Source: Neptuniibacter sp048548695 (lineage in GTDB: Bacteria; Pseudomonadota; Gammaproteobacteria; Pseudomonadales; Balneatricaceae). Taken from it: a stretch of 64,000 bases of DNA. Positions 34,301 to 43,459 of this stretch are shown here, in pieces. The position numbers and the translations under genes are program-made. A model generated the notes under the pieces. The model saw only the letters and a list, made by a program, of their open reading frames with translations, was not told where the DNA came from and searched no databases. How positions within the stretch are numbered: the stretch's first letter is position 1; every line of letters starts with the position of its first letter. The DNA lies in assembly GCF_048548695.1 (NCBI RefSeq), contig NZ_JBLYIF010000012.1; one strand, written 5' to 3'.

Positions 34301-35545
34301 TCAAATTTCATCAATATCATTAAAATCTTTTTCATCAACAACCACAGTATCGCGAAGCTTTACCTGCCCAGCGCCTGCATGTTTTTCCGACAGCTTCAGA
34401 TCATCACCAATAAAAGCATCGTTAAGGCTTACCTGCAGACCACCCATACCCTCTTCTTCAACTTCTACATCACCTTCAACCCAGATATCGCGCATACGGA
34501 CTAACACATCTGCGTTGCCCTCTTCTGACACTTTAATCGCCTCGTCGGCATTTCCGGCGGCATAAATATCCATCAGGTCCAGATCAACCAAATTGCCTTC
34601 GCCTTCACCTTCTGTATCAAAATCCAGGCCTTCATCATAGTTATCAACAATACTAATGTTGTTAATCACGCCACTGATACCACCGGGGCCGGCCTCATCA
34701 ATATCAAACGCATCATCGACATCAGGATCACCATCATCATTACAACTCGGGTCAATCGCAATGGGGTCTTCAACCAGCTCATCTGAGCAATAAGCACCGT
34801 TACCAATAAAATCACTGTTACGGACATGCACGATCACACTGCCTTCATTGCCTTCATCCAGCTCAATACCGTCACCGCCGACATTAAGGAAATGGGAATC
34901 TGTAGCGTTTAACACAATATCACCAGCACCCCGGTCATCAACCCGAAGTCCATCGGCATCCTGTTTCCCGAAACCGACACCATCAATAACCACGTTGTTC
35001 AGTTGCACATAAATGGACGCCGCAGAACCTTCTCCCGCACCGCCCGAACCACCACCACAGGCATCACCCAGAGAGCAATCAGACACATGCACACCATGAT
35101 TCCCGGTGCCTGTAACCGTTACATTGGTCAGTTTCAGACTGACCATACCCACCCGCTCTTCTGGTACAGCAATATACAGCCCTTTGCCACCGCCCGGGTT
35201 CTCAATGCTATATCCGCCGGGACCTGCGAACGACAGATCAGAGATAGTCAGATCAGCCCCGGTGGATACCATCAGCAGGCTATCATCCATTACGCCCATC
35301 ACACGCTGCCCGGAGCCTTTGATAGAGACTGCAGTTTCAGCGTCATAAACCAGAGATGAATTCAGAATGATATCGCCAACCGCTGGTGTGATGACAATTT
35401 TACTGGCACCACTGGCCAGTGCTGCACGCAAAGAACCAACGCCGCTGTCTGCAGCGTTGGTCACCATGGCAGCAGGGGCTGCCATTGCACCAGCGGAGAT
35501 AAGTAAACTGCCAAACATGGCCAAACGCAGCGCTTTCTGTTTCAT
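34301..35545 (-). CDS. Acidic secreted beta-helix protein
   Basis: An exported protein of 414 residues. The signal peptide ends around AMA-AP (about residue 23). The body has the repeating rhythm of a right-handed parallel beta-helix (ISDLSFAG, LKLTNVTVTG, VQLNNVVIDG, VHVRNSDFIG, INNISIVDN and so on). It is very rich in Asp and Glu, above all in the second half, with runs such as DEGNEG, TEGEGEGN and VEVEEEG. Cys residues occur in DCSLGDAC and in the YCSDELVEDP...PSC stretch. I see no catalytic motif or anchor. Acidic loops could bind calcium. The function is unknown. The ATG at 35545 has GGGA upstream. Confidence 0.7.
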   Translation of the reverse strand: MKQKALRLAMFGSLLISAGAMAAPAAMVTNAADSGVGSLRAALASGASKIVITPAVGDIILNSSLVYDAETAVSIKGSGQRVMGVMDDSLLMVSTGADLTISDLSFAGPGGYSIENPGGGKGLYIAVPEERVGMVSLKLTNVTVTGTGNHGVHVSDCSLGDACGGGSGGAGEGSAASIYVQLNNVVIDGVGFGKQDADGLRVDDRGAGDIVLNATDSHFLNVGGDGIELDEGNEGSVIVHVRNSDFIGNGAYCSDELVEDPIAIDPSCNDDGDPDVDDAFDIDEAGPGGISGVINNISIVDNYDEGLDFDTEGEGEGNLVDLDLMDIYAAGNADEAIKVSEEGNADVLVRMRDIWVEGDVEVEEEGMGGLQVSLNDAFIGDDLKLSEKHAGAGQVKLRDTVVVDEKDFNDIDEI

Positions 35546-35733
35546 CACAATGTCCCTTGAATTGATTTAGTTGCCCTTGTCAGGCGCATCAATCCAATAA
35601 ACTAACGGGAGTTCATGACAAACTGATTGCAGTAAACAACTCCGCTCTGCCAGGCGAATGACTGATAGGCTACCGAAAACAAAACGTCGGATTAAACAAA
35701 CACACTGGATAGCAACACCAGACTTAGGCCAGC

Positions 35734-36717
35734 TTATAACGCTGGAATATGGCTTCGTAAATAGATGACCACGATCAACAGCAGCAGTGTAATCACCCAA
35801 CCCAGCAGATAACGGATCATGGCCCGTCGTGCCTGGGTCTTCTCAAACCAGGTACGGGGGCTGATACCACGGAACAGAAAGACCAGTTTACTGGCCAGAT
35901 TGACGCTGACAATATTCACTGCCAGCAACAGTGCGGCCCCCCAGGCCAGCGAAGGCTGCCCGGCCCCCATCAGTAAACCAAAGGTTGCTGCCGGAGGCAG
36001 TAGCGCAACCGCCACCATCACGCCAACCAACACACTGGGTAAACCGGTGGTCAGAGATAAAGCCGCTGCAGTACCTGAGGCCAGCGCCAGCAACACCGAT
36101 TCAAGGCCTACATTCGTGCGTAACATAATCTCCGGGCTGCTTAACTCACCAGACCAGAGCATACCTGTCACGGCTGCCAGTGCTATCGATAACATCACCC
36201 CAATCAGCAGCGTTTTTGCCGCCATACGCATCAAGTGGATATCCCCCAGTGCGGTACCAAGGCTGAGTGCCAGATTCGGTCCAAGCAGTGGGGCGATCAC
36301 CATCGCGCCAATAATAACGGCAACGTTATTTTCAATCAGGCCAATCGTGGCAACCACGGTGGAGAGAATAACCAGAAGAAAAAAATTACAATCCAGCCGG
36401 GCACCCTTATCGACTTCCTGATACAGCGATTCACGGGCTGCTTTAGCTTCCTGGTGATCGACTTTTTCTTTATCCGGTTGCGGCAAAGCAGCTTCAACTG
36501 GCAACACCAGAATGCGTGCTGTAGGTTGCGCACCTAACAGGGTCTGCAGTTTATCCAATACGGTTTGCAGCTGGGTATCATTCACCAGCACGCGCATGCT
36601 TTGCATGCCGTCTTCGCCCACGAGACCGAAACGCAGATCTTCTGCTTTCACCGATGCAGCAAGTTCTTTGATGGTAGCTGCACTTCTCTCACTCGCAATA
36701 ACTTCGATATATTTCAT
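35734..36717 (-). CDS. DUF389 (TIGR00341-type) membrane protein
   Basis: An integral membrane protein of 327 residues. The first 110 residues are soluble, ending in a charged linker. Six or more hydrophobic segments follow, with the family stretch ENNVAVIIGAMVIAPLLGPNLALSLG and the later LPSVLVGVMVAVALLPPAATFGLL. DUF389 proteins occur widely in bacteria and archaea and no function is firmly known. It stands alone, 188 bp from the beta-helix gene. Confidence 0.88.
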   Translation of the reverse strand: MKYIEVIASERSAATIKELAASVKAEDLRFGLVGEDGMQSMRVLVNDTQLQTVLDKLQTLLGAQPTARILVLPVEAALPQPDKEKVDHQEAKAARESLYQEVDKGARLDCNFFLLVILSTVVATIGLIENNVAVIIGAMVIAPLLGPNLALSLGTALGDIHLMRMAAKTLLIGVMLSIALAAVTGMLWSGELSSPEIMLRTNVGLESVLLALASGTAAALSLTTGLPSVLVGVMVAVALLPPAATFGLLMGAGQPSLAWGAALLLAVNIVSVNLASKLVFLFRGISPRTWFEKTQARRAMIRYLLGWVITLLLLIVVIYLRSHIPAL

Positions 36718-36771
36718 GCCTTTCCCTGCCAGAGACCCTCTGCTATTACGATACAGCCATGGCTACTAAAT

Positions 36772-36802
36772 AATAAAGCCCGACAGGTGCCGGGCTTTAT
36801 TT
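36772..36802 (-). terminator. Terminator downstream of raiA
   Basis: AATAAAGCCCG / CGGGCTTTATT, an 11-bp perfect stem with an 8-nt loop. It follows the raiA stop (minus strand). The T-run is only partial. Confidence 0.75.
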
Positions 36803-36823
36803 GCAAGAATTAATCAGGCTCTG

Positions 36824-37174
36824 TTACACAGGTTCAGCAGAGGCCTCAAGGTCATCTTCAATCTCAACAACAGGCTTCTGAACACCTTTTTTGTTGGTAT
36901 GTTTCTGATGCTCCTTATCTAACTGTTTATTGATTTTATCTTCCAATGCATCCAGAGCAGCGTATAGGTTGTCAGCGACTGCTTTAGCAAAGAGGTCTTT
37001 ACCGGCGATATGGACACGCGCCTCTGCCAGCTCTTCCCGGTCATTTTTCTCAATGATGATCTGAGCACTGCTAATGTCATCATAGCGCTGCTGACAAGTT
37101 TCCAGCCATGCCTCAATACGCTCTCTTACACTAGGGGATACTTTGTCATTGCGGTGAGTGATGTTGATGTTCAT
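36824..37174 (-). CDS. raiA: Ribosome hibernation factor, RaiA/HPF family
   Basis: A protein of 116 residues that binds the 30S decoding region and inactivates ribosomes in stationary phase or stress. The ATG at 37174 has AAGGA eight bases upstream; the longer frame from 37207 has none. The fold region begins MNINITHRNDKVSPSVRERI and holds the conserved KDLFAKAVADNLYAALDALEDKI helix. The acidic tail (VEIEDDLEASAE) resembles E. coli YfiA/RaiA more than the shorter HPF. It is also not next to rpoN and ptsN, where HPF is usually found. Confidence 0.88.
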   Translation of the reverse strand: MNINITHRNDKVSPSVRERIEAWLETCQQRYDDISSAQIIIEKNDREELAEARVHIAGKDLFAKAVADNLYAALDALEDKINKQLDKEHQKHTNKKGVQKPVVEIEDDLEASAEPV

Positions 37175-37332
37175 TATTTTTTTCCTTAATGCAAAGTTAT
37201 CTTGCACTTACAGTAGTACCACTTTGAAAGAGGAAAACAAAATGTTTTTTTGTCCGAAATATAAAAAATTGATCCAGGCAAAAAAAAACCTGAAAACACC
37301 GCAGAATTACTTCTTAGTCCGTTGTTTTTAAG

Positions 37333-38187
37333 CTATTTTTTATATTGGAATGTGGCGCTCAACAACCCGGATATTACCACCAAAGCAATCCCGCCAAGCG
37401 TTACCCAGTCGAGAATTTCACCCCAGATTAGCCAGCCAAACATGGCAGCAAACGCCACTGACGCATAGGTAAACGGGCCGAGTTGAGCCGCCGGTGCCAG
37501 ACCATATCCGCGACTTAATAATAGTTGCGCCAGGGTTGAGGTGACCGCCATCAACAACAACCAGCCCCACTGCAGCAGGCTCGGCGCTTGCCAGACAAGT
37601 GCCGCCGGAATGGCCGCTAACAGACTGCTGAACAAGGCAAAATAAAACACCACCCTGTGCGCAGGTTCCGACACACTCATACGACGGATCACTACCTTAG
37701 CCAAGGCCCCCAGCATGGCACCCGCTAATGCAATCACCACAGCATAATCAAAGCTCCCCGCTACCGGATTGAGGATCAGAAAAACGCCGATAAAACCGAT
37801 CAGTATCGCCATCAGAACCGCTGAGCTGACCCGCTCCCCCAGCCACCAAAATGCGAACAACGGCATAAAAAACGGCGCTGTCTGTTTCAACAGCGCCGCC
37901 TCTGCCAAGGCTAGGTGTCCCCAGGAATAATACAGGCAAAGCATCGCAGTGACGCCCACCAATGCACGTAATAGATGCAGATGAATACATTGGGTGGCAA
38001 TAGATTGCAGCCCCTGACGCATCATCCAGGGTAACATCAGCATCAAGCCAAACAGATTCCGCACAAATACGATTAAGGCAGTACTGACTTCATCAGATAT
38101 CTGCTTCACCACCATGCCAGAACACACCAGAAACAACTCTGCCAACAAAATCAAAAGTGCAGCCCTGTGGGGTGCATATTCCTGCAT
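37333..38187 (-). CDS. EamA/DMT family transporter
   Basis: An inner membrane protein of 284 residues with about ten hydrophobic segments, made of two EamA repeats (first TALIVFVRNLFGLMLMLPWM, second TLAQLLLSRGYGLAPAAQLGPFTYASV region). The family exports metabolites such as amino acids and nucleotides. The substrate cannot be read from the sequence. The ribosome site is weak. Confidence 0.88.
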   Translation of the reverse strand: MQEYAPHRAALLILLAELFLVCSGMVVKQISDEVSTALIVFVRNLFGLMLMLPWMMRQGLQSIATQCIHLHLLRALVGVTAMLCLYYSWGHLALAEAALLKQTAPFFMPLFAFWWLGERVSSAVLMAILIGFIGVFLILNPVAGSFDYAVVIALAGAMLGALAKVVIRRMSVSEPAHRVVFYFALFSSLLAAIPAALVWQAPSLLQWGWLLLMAVTSTLAQLLLSRGYGLAPAAQLGPFTYASVAFAAMFGWLIWGEILDWVTLGGIALVVISGLLSATFQYKK

Positions 38188-38217
38188 TAGCGGTTCCCAT
38201 GGACATAGAGAAGGGCT

Positions 38218-38238
38218 GCCGCACCTGAGCAGTGCGGC
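38218..38238. repeat. Hairpin between transporter and peptidase genes
   Basis: GCCGCAC and GTGCGGC are perfect 7-bp arms around CTGAGCA, just downstream of the M16C peptidase stop on the minus strand. There is no T-run, so it is only a possible terminator. Confidence 0.4.
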
Positions 38239-38257
38239 ATTAAACAGTGCTGCTCAG

Positions 38258-41179
38258 TTATACCTGCAGCACTTCAAACGCCTCAGGTAGAGACTCCGCC
38301 TGGCGGGCACCGGTTAGCACTGCAACACTGGCCTGGTCCGAACGCAGATAGGTTTGAGCGACCCGTTTCAGGTCATCTATGGTCACTGCTAGAATGCGAT
38401 TACGGAACTGTCGACGCTGCTCAGGGGAACGGCCATACAGGTTGCTGTGGAAAGCCTGTTTCGCTTCACCAGCCGGTGAACCTGGCTTATCAATTGAGCT
38501 GACAACACCCAGTATTGCTTCCTCCAGCTTCTGGTAATCATGTTCGGATTCCAGCAACCAGTCGACTGACTTATCAAAATCATCCAGCGTCTCCAGCAAG
38601 CGGGGATCGCGATAAGAGAAGAAGCGGAATACTGCATCGGATGAGTCCTGCCCAGCACCTGATCCATAAGCCCCACCTCGTTCACGAATAGCACGGTGCA
38701 GGTAACCATTACGCAGGAATTCACCCAGAATGGTCAGTGCCGCAGCGTCAACATGTTCAACCGTTACAGTTGGGTAAGCCTTGGCACAGAAGCTGACCTG
38801 GGTGCTGGTCGTCCAAGCCTGAGTCACCGTTTCGCGAACCGGGGGTAGAGAAAGCGTCTGCACATCAGCCAACAATTGTGGCTGCCAAAGCTGCTCCAGC
38901 GACTGTTGCAGTTGCGCCTGGTGCTCCTCTTCAGCCACCACCAGATACTGCCTTGGTGCTTGCTGAATTTTCAGGTGCAGCGCTGCTAATTCATCTGCCA
39001 GCGCCTGCAACGATTGTGGTTGCTGACTGGCTTCATCTAACTGTTTATAAAAAGCAACCGAAGCCAAACCCCGGGTGCAATGTGCCTGCAGCGCAACCGG
39101 ACTCATCCGAGCCACGGCCGCCATGATCGCCATTGCGTGCCCCTGCCCGGTGATGCCCTGCTCTTTACGTACCCGCTGCTGGGCGACGACTTCACGAATG
39201 CGTGACAGCTCATCAAACCTGGCTTCAGCCAGTGTTTGCTGTAACAAAGCAGCGAGTTCATGTTCCTTGGCCAGCAACGCCTTGCCGGACAGGGTGAAAC
39301 TGCCACTCACCTTCTGCTCGTCATCTATCGCACCACGCAGGCTGGCGAAGGAATGAATACCACCGCTAACCTCCGCCTGAAACTGCTGATTTTCCTGATA
39401 TGAACGCTGGCCGCAGCCCAATTCAGTCAGCAAAATGCCATACAGGGGTAGCAGTTGTAGCTCGCGTTCATTCAATTGCGGCAAGGTAATGATGATCTGC
39501 TGATATACCAGACCATTCGTGCCGGCATCATAACGCACCAGCGGCAGTGCACTCGTCTGCTCCGTCGGCAGTGGGATTTTCATCTCTCGCGGGACATCAT
39601 CAAGTGTGACTTTAGGCAATATGGATTCATCATCCACCTGTTCCTGACGCGCTTCCAACGCATTTGCCTGGGCAATAATACGTTCTTGGTCAGCTTCGGT
39701 AAGCTGCTGCTGCATGGCATCCAGCTGTTGCCGTTCAGCAGCGTCACGATGGGTGGTCAGTTGATTATCCGGGCGCAGCGTCAATCGCACCCGGTGCGGG
39801 TTATCGAGTAACTCTCGCACCATTGTCTGGATAAAGTCTGGTTCAGCTGCAGCAGCCCGTAAACGTTCTAATGCCGGATCAAGGTTCAGCAGCGCCATCG
39901 GATTACCACCATGTACGGCTGCACCCAGACAAGACATGATGAGACTCAAGCCATATGGGTAACCATCACCGTTGATCTCTCGCTGGTGCAGCTCAAGCTG
40001 ATGTAGCTGAGCCTCCAGCATATTCTGCGGCACACCCTCTTTCGCGACCTGCTCCAGGACCTCCAGTACCAGCGCCTCGAATGCATCAGCATTGTCTGGT
40101 TCACTGCCTTCGAGGCCACACATAAAGCTCATCTCTTTGTTGCTGTCCTCCAGCCCGCAAAGCGGTGAAGGCGCGCTACCCAGCTGAGTGGTTTCCAATG
40201 CATGACGCAATGGCGAGGCACTGTTATCCAGCAATACACGCGACAACAGATGCGCTTTTAGCTGTTCATCCAGATCATTGCTGTGGCCCAGAAGCCAGCC
40301 CAAAACATGGTGAGTTTTACCGGAGGTATCCTCTTGATCCAGTTCATAAGCCTCTTCTACCCGAACCGGGGAGAAATACCGCTTTTCATCCGGTACAGAA
40401 ATCTGTTTATCCAGTTTGTCAAAACGCGCCAGCGCCTGATCTTCAAACCGCGCCTGTAATTCATCTGCGGGAATATCACCGAATGTTACCAGTACGGCAT
40501 TACTCGGGTGATAGTGGGTGCGGTAAAACTCGAGCAACTCCTGATAGGTCAGATCGGGAATACACTGAGGTTCACCACCACTGTTATGGTGATAGGTGGT
40601 GGTTGGAAACAGGTACTTAGTGGTTGATTGCCATAAACGCGAAATGGGCGAACTCATGGCACCTTTCATTTCGTTATACACCACACCTTTGTATTCCAGC
40701 GGCGTACTGGGGTCATTTTTATCCTTGAACTCTACCCGGTGACCTTCCTGTAGAAAATCGAGTTCATCCAGCCGACTAAAGAACACGGCATCCAGATAAA
40801 CATCCAGCAGGTTAAAAAAATCTTTCCGATTCTGGCTGGCAAAGGGATAACAGGTCCAGTCACTACTGGTCATCGCATTCATGAAGGTATTAAGCGAGCG
40901 ACGGGTCATCATGAAGAACGGGTCACGTACCGGGAAGCGCTCACTGCCACATAGCGCGGTATGTTCAAGAATATGGGCAACGCCTTTGGAATCTTCCGGC
41001 ACGGTACGTAACGCTACCAGGAAAACATTCTCACTATGATCGGCAGCAATATGATAATGCGGCATGCCGGTTTTGCGGTGGACGTACTCATTGACTTCAA
41101 TCCCCAATGACTCGATAACCTGAGTCTGGTTGAAATCAAAGGCTGCATGGCAACTGGATACACCGGTCTGAGTAGGCAT
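38258..41179 (-). CDS. PreP-like M16C zinc peptidase
   Basis: A large insulinase-family (M16C) metallopeptidase of 973 residues from the ATG at 41179, which has AGGACA upstream (the in-frame ATG at 41233 has none). The inverted zinc motif HILEH, in VAHILEHTALCGSE, is near the N-terminus of the first half, and the usual second-half repeats follow. Length and layout match presequence-degrading peptidases, which destroy short peptides inside a closed chamber. No signal peptide is visible, so it is probably cytoplasmic. Its natural substrates are unknown. Confidence 0.9.
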   Translation of the reverse strand: MPTQTGVSSCHAAFDFNQTQVIESLGIEVNEYVHRKTGMPHYHIAADHSENVFLVALRTVPEDSKGVAHILEHTALCGSERFPVRDPFFMMTRRSLNTFMNAMTSSDWTCYPFASQNRKDFFNLLDVYLDAVFFSRLDELDFLQEGHRVEFKDKNDPSTPLEYKGVVYNEMKGAMSSPISRLWQSTTKYLFPTTTYHHNSGGEPQCIPDLTYQELLEFYRTHYHPSNAVLVTFGDIPADELQARFEDQALARFDKLDKQISVPDEKRYFSPVRVEEAYELDQEDTSGKTHHVLGWLLGHSNDLDEQLKAHLLSRVLLDNSASPLRHALETTQLGSAPSPLCGLEDSNKEMSFMCGLEGSEPDNADAFEALVLEVLEQVAKEGVPQNMLEAQLHQLELHQREINGDGYPYGLSLIMSCLGAAVHGGNPMALLNLDPALERLRAAAAEPDFIQTMVRELLDNPHRVRLTLRPDNQLTTHRDAAERQQLDAMQQQLTEADQERIIAQANALEARQEQVDDESILPKVTLDDVPREMKIPLPTEQTSALPLVRYDAGTNGLVYQQIIITLPQLNERELQLLPLYGILLTELGCGQRSYQENQQFQAEVSGGIHSFASLRGAIDDEQKVSGSFTLSGKALLAKEHELAALLQQTLAEARFDELSRIREVVAQQRVRKEQGITGQGHAMAIMAAVARMSPVALQAHCTRGLASVAFYKQLDEASQQPQSLQALADELAALHLKIQQAPRQYLVVAEEEHQAQLQQSLEQLWQPQLLADVQTLSLPPVRETVTQAWTTSTQVSFCAKAYPTVTVEHVDAAALTILGEFLRNGYLHRAIRERGGAYGSGAGQDSSDAVFRFFSYRDPRLLETLDDFDKSVDWLLESEHDYQKLEEAILGVVSSIDKPGSPAGEAKQAFHSNLYGRSPEQRRQFRNRILAVTIDDLKRVAQTYLRSDQASVAVLTGARQAESLPEAFEVLQV

Positions 41180-41389
41180 AAAAAACAACTGTCCTTTGTT
41201 TTGCAACGGCGACACCGCCTTATGCAGTGTCATAGATAATTTAATTGTAAAGACTATAGCTATAGATGAACAACATTGACCGAGATTAGATGCAGGCGTT
41301 CATTGGGCATTTCTCGTCAACTATTTTCTAACCGCTATAAAAACCTGTTTTTTGACTATGCTGAACTTGGCTCAGAATAGCTTGATAAC

Positions 41390-41412
41390 TTTTTTGTGCG
41401 ACGCACAAAAAA
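41390..41412. promoter_or_regulatory. Operator-like palindrome upstream of phasin
   Basis: TTTTTTGTGCG-A-CGCACAAAAAA is a perfect inverted repeat with 11-bp arms and one central base, four bases before the -35 box of the phasin promoter. The half-site reappears as GCAACGCACAAAA at 41458-41470, just downstream of the start point. Two sites flanking the promoter suggest a repressor, perhaps PhaR-like. Confidence 0.65.
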
Positions 41413-41416
41413 ATAA

Positions 41417-41445
41417 TTGACAGGCTATTTTTCAATCACTATATT
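41417..41445 (+). promoter_or_regulatory. Promoter of the phasin gene
   Basis: TTGACA, 17-bp spacer, TATATT, nearly consensus sigma-70. Transcription should begin near 41452. Confidence 0.85.
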
Positions 41446-41498
41446 AATCTCAATGCTGCAACGCACAAAACCAGCTTAGATTCTCAGAGGGATAAGCA

Positions 41499-41987
41499 AT
41501 GTACGAAGATCTGTTGAAAGACGTTCAAGAGAAAATGAAACCTGCCATCGACGTGGCTGAAGCCAACAAGAAAGCTGTTGAGGCTCTGTTCTCCCTACAG
41601 TCTGAATACGTTACAGATTTCGTTGACTCCAGTGTTGCCCAGATGAAGGCACTGTCTGAAACCAAAGATCCTAAAGAAGCTGTTGATCTGCAACTGCAGT
41701 TCTTTAAAGGTCTGGAAGAAAAACTGACTTCAGTTGCCGAAAAAGAACTGGCTGCCCTGACTGACGCGAAAGAAGAAATTGCCGGCATCATCGAAAAAAG
41801 CCTGGCTGAAATTGGTGAAATGCCTTATTTCACCGACTTCAACAAGTTCATGACTGATGCTGTAGAAGCCGCAACTGCTGCAACAGCCGCCGCTACTGAA
41901 GCAGCGACCGAAGCGCCAGCAGCACCAAAGGCGCCAGCTAAACGCGCTCCAGCTAAGCGCAAAGCTGCCCCTAAAAAGGCTGAGTAA
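41499..41987 (+). CDS. Phasin family protein
   Basis: A 162-residue phasin-type protein that coats polyhydroxyalkanoate granules. The first 120 residues are amphipathic helix (VQEKMKPAIDVAEANKKAVEALFSLQ, and ALSETKDPKEAVDLQLQFFKG, the typical phasin_2 signature). The tail is Ala-rich, then Lys/Arg/Pro/Ala-rich (KAPAKRAPAKRKAAPKKAE). It resembles the histone-like tail of PhaF, which binds DNA and helps share granules between daughter cells. GAGGGA precedes the ATG. The gene has its own strong promoter and a terminator. No PHA synthase gene is in the window. Confidence 0.9.
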   Translation: MYEDLLKDVQEKMKPAIDVAEANKKAVEALFSLQSEYVTDFVDSSVAQMKALSETKDPKEAVDLQLQFFKGLEEKLTSVAEKELAALTDAKEEIAGIIEKSLAEIGEMPYFTDFNKFMTDAVEAATAATAAATEAATEAPAAPKAPAKRAPAKRKAAPKKAE

Positions 41988-42054
41988 TTCATGCCCCGGA
42001 GTCGGCTAGACTCCACTTCTCTACTCTGGCTGGTTAACACCTAGCCTAATCTTT

Positions 42055-42083
42055 CGCCGGTCGCCCTGACCGGCTTTTTTTAT
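42055..42083 (+). terminator. Terminator of the phasin gene
   Basis: GCCGGTC, loop GCCCT, GACCGGC, then seven T. A second small hairpin (GGAGTC-GGCTA-GACTCC) lies between the stop codon and this terminator. The T-run touches the stop of the convergent ubiF-like gene. Confidence 0.9.
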
Positions 42084-43318
42084 TTCAGCGATTCACCACG
42101 CGCCAGCGCGGGTAACATACCACCCTGCAAACCTGTTGCCAGCTCAATTACCTTTTGTTTTATCGGGCCGGCTCTTTCGGCCAGTCCCAAACCAATATTG
42201 CGCAACAATTTTAGCGCCGTGTTGTCGTTGCTGAAGACACGATAAAACATATCCATCGTTTGCATCATCATCAGATTATGTGCCCAGCGTTGTTTCTGGT
42301 ACCGCCGCAAAACATCCAATTGACTGAAATCACGCTGCTCTAGCTGAGCATCAAGAATGACTTCAGCCAACGCAGCGGCATCCAATAAACCGATGTTAAC
42401 TCCCTGCCCGGCTAACGGATGAATCATATGAGCAGCGTCTCCCACTAACGCCAGTCCCTCAGCCACATAACTTTGCGCATGCTGGCGACGTAACGGGAAG
42501 CTACCAACTGACAGTACCTCACGAATGGCACCCAGTTCAGCGGGAAATTGCGCCATAAACGCTTCGCGTAGCGCACTGCTATCAAGCTGTTTCAACTGCT
42601 GTACCGCCTCCGCTGTGTTGTACCAAACCAAAGAGGCATGAGGACCAGAGAGCGGTAAAAACGCCAGTGGCCCGGTCGGCGTAAATTGCTGCCAGGTGAT
42701 ATCCTGTTGTGGATAGTCAGTGATAACAGAAGCAACCAAGGCATGTTGGTCGTAATCCCACTTAGTCACACCGATACCTGCCGCCTGACGTACTCTGGAA
42801 TCACCACCATCTGCAGCCACCAATAAGCGAGTAACCAGGGTACGGCCATCCTGCAGGTTAATCAGGCTACTGGCAGGTGCGTAGTCGACTTGCCGCACCT
42901 CGGTGGGACAGATCAGGCTGATATTATCAAACTGCTCAAGGCGCTCGAGCAGTGCCAACTGGATAATGCGGTTTTCTACAATGTGGCCAAGACAGGACTG
43001 ATTGATTTCATCAGCATTAAACTCTGTGGATGCGAGATGCGTACTCTTCTCCCACACCTTCATACGCCGGTAAGCGCACAGCCGCCGCTGGCAAACCCCC
43101 TGCCAAACGCCCAACTGTTGTAGAATATTCTGCGATGCAAGACTGAGGGCGGAGACCCTAAGATCATGGGGCTGCTCAGCTGAGAACGGCGCTGGATAGC
43201 GGTGTTCAAGCACCGCCACTTTAAGATCAGTATCACCCAGTGCACAGGCCAGCGTTGCACCAACCATGCCCCCGCCGACTATTATCACGTCAAAACGCAC
43301 TTGCTCGTTCACAGACAT
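42080..43318 (-). CDS. ubiF: Ubiquinone biosynthesis FAD hydroxylase, UbiF-like
   Basis: A UbiH/UbiF/VisC/COQ6-family flavoprotein of 412 residues from the ATG at 43318, with AGAGGTGG upstream; longer frames start in the region of the opposite gene's promoter. The FAD motif GGGMVG is at 15-20, and GDAAHMIHPLAGQGVNIGLLDA is the second FAD motif. WQQFTPTGPLAFLPL and MDMFYRVFSN resemble E. coli UbiF more than UbiI or UbiH, which suggests the C6 hydroxylation step of ubiquinone synthesis. The exact ring position is inference. Confidence 0.85.
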   Translation of the reverse strand: MSVNEQVRFDVIIVGGGMVGATLACALGDTDLKVAVLEHRYPAPFSAEQPHDLRVSALSLASQNILQQLGVWQGVCQRRLCAYRRMKVWEKSTHLASTEFNADEINQSCLGHIVENRIIQLALLERLEQFDNISLICPTEVRQVDYAPASSLINLQDGRTLVTRLLVAADGGDSRVRQAAGIGVTKWDYDQHALVASVITDYPQQDITWQQFTPTGPLAFLPLSGPHASLVWYNTAEAVQQLKQLDSSALREAFMAQFPAELGAIREVLSVGSFPLRRQHAQSYVAEGLALVGDAAHMIHPLAGQGVNIGLLDAAALAEVILDAQLEQRDFSQLDVLRRYQKQRWAHNLMMMQTMDMFYRVFSNDNTALKLLRNIGLGLAERAGPIKQKVIELATGLQGGMLPALARGESLK

Positions 43319-43425
43319 ACCACCTCTGAAATCTGATGCGCCACAGTATAACCAAAGCGACTCTGTCTTGCTTGCTCTAGCGCTGGCACAGCTGACCATT
43401 ACGCGCAATCCGTAAGCCAATGCTT

Positions 43426-43431
43426 TATAAT
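43426..43431 (+). promoter_or_regulatory. -10 element of dbpA
   Basis: TATAAT, 28 bp upstream of the GTG start of dbpA. No clear -35 is seen. It overlaps the in-frame ATG at 43430, which therefore cannot be the start. Confidence 0.55.
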
Positions 43432-43459
43432 GCGCGCCTTAATTTGCGAGTATATAAAC

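Noticed and set aside
36824..37174. Short HPF of the rpoN locus
   Set aside because: The acidic tail and the absence of rpoN or ptsN nearby fit a RaiA-type protein better.
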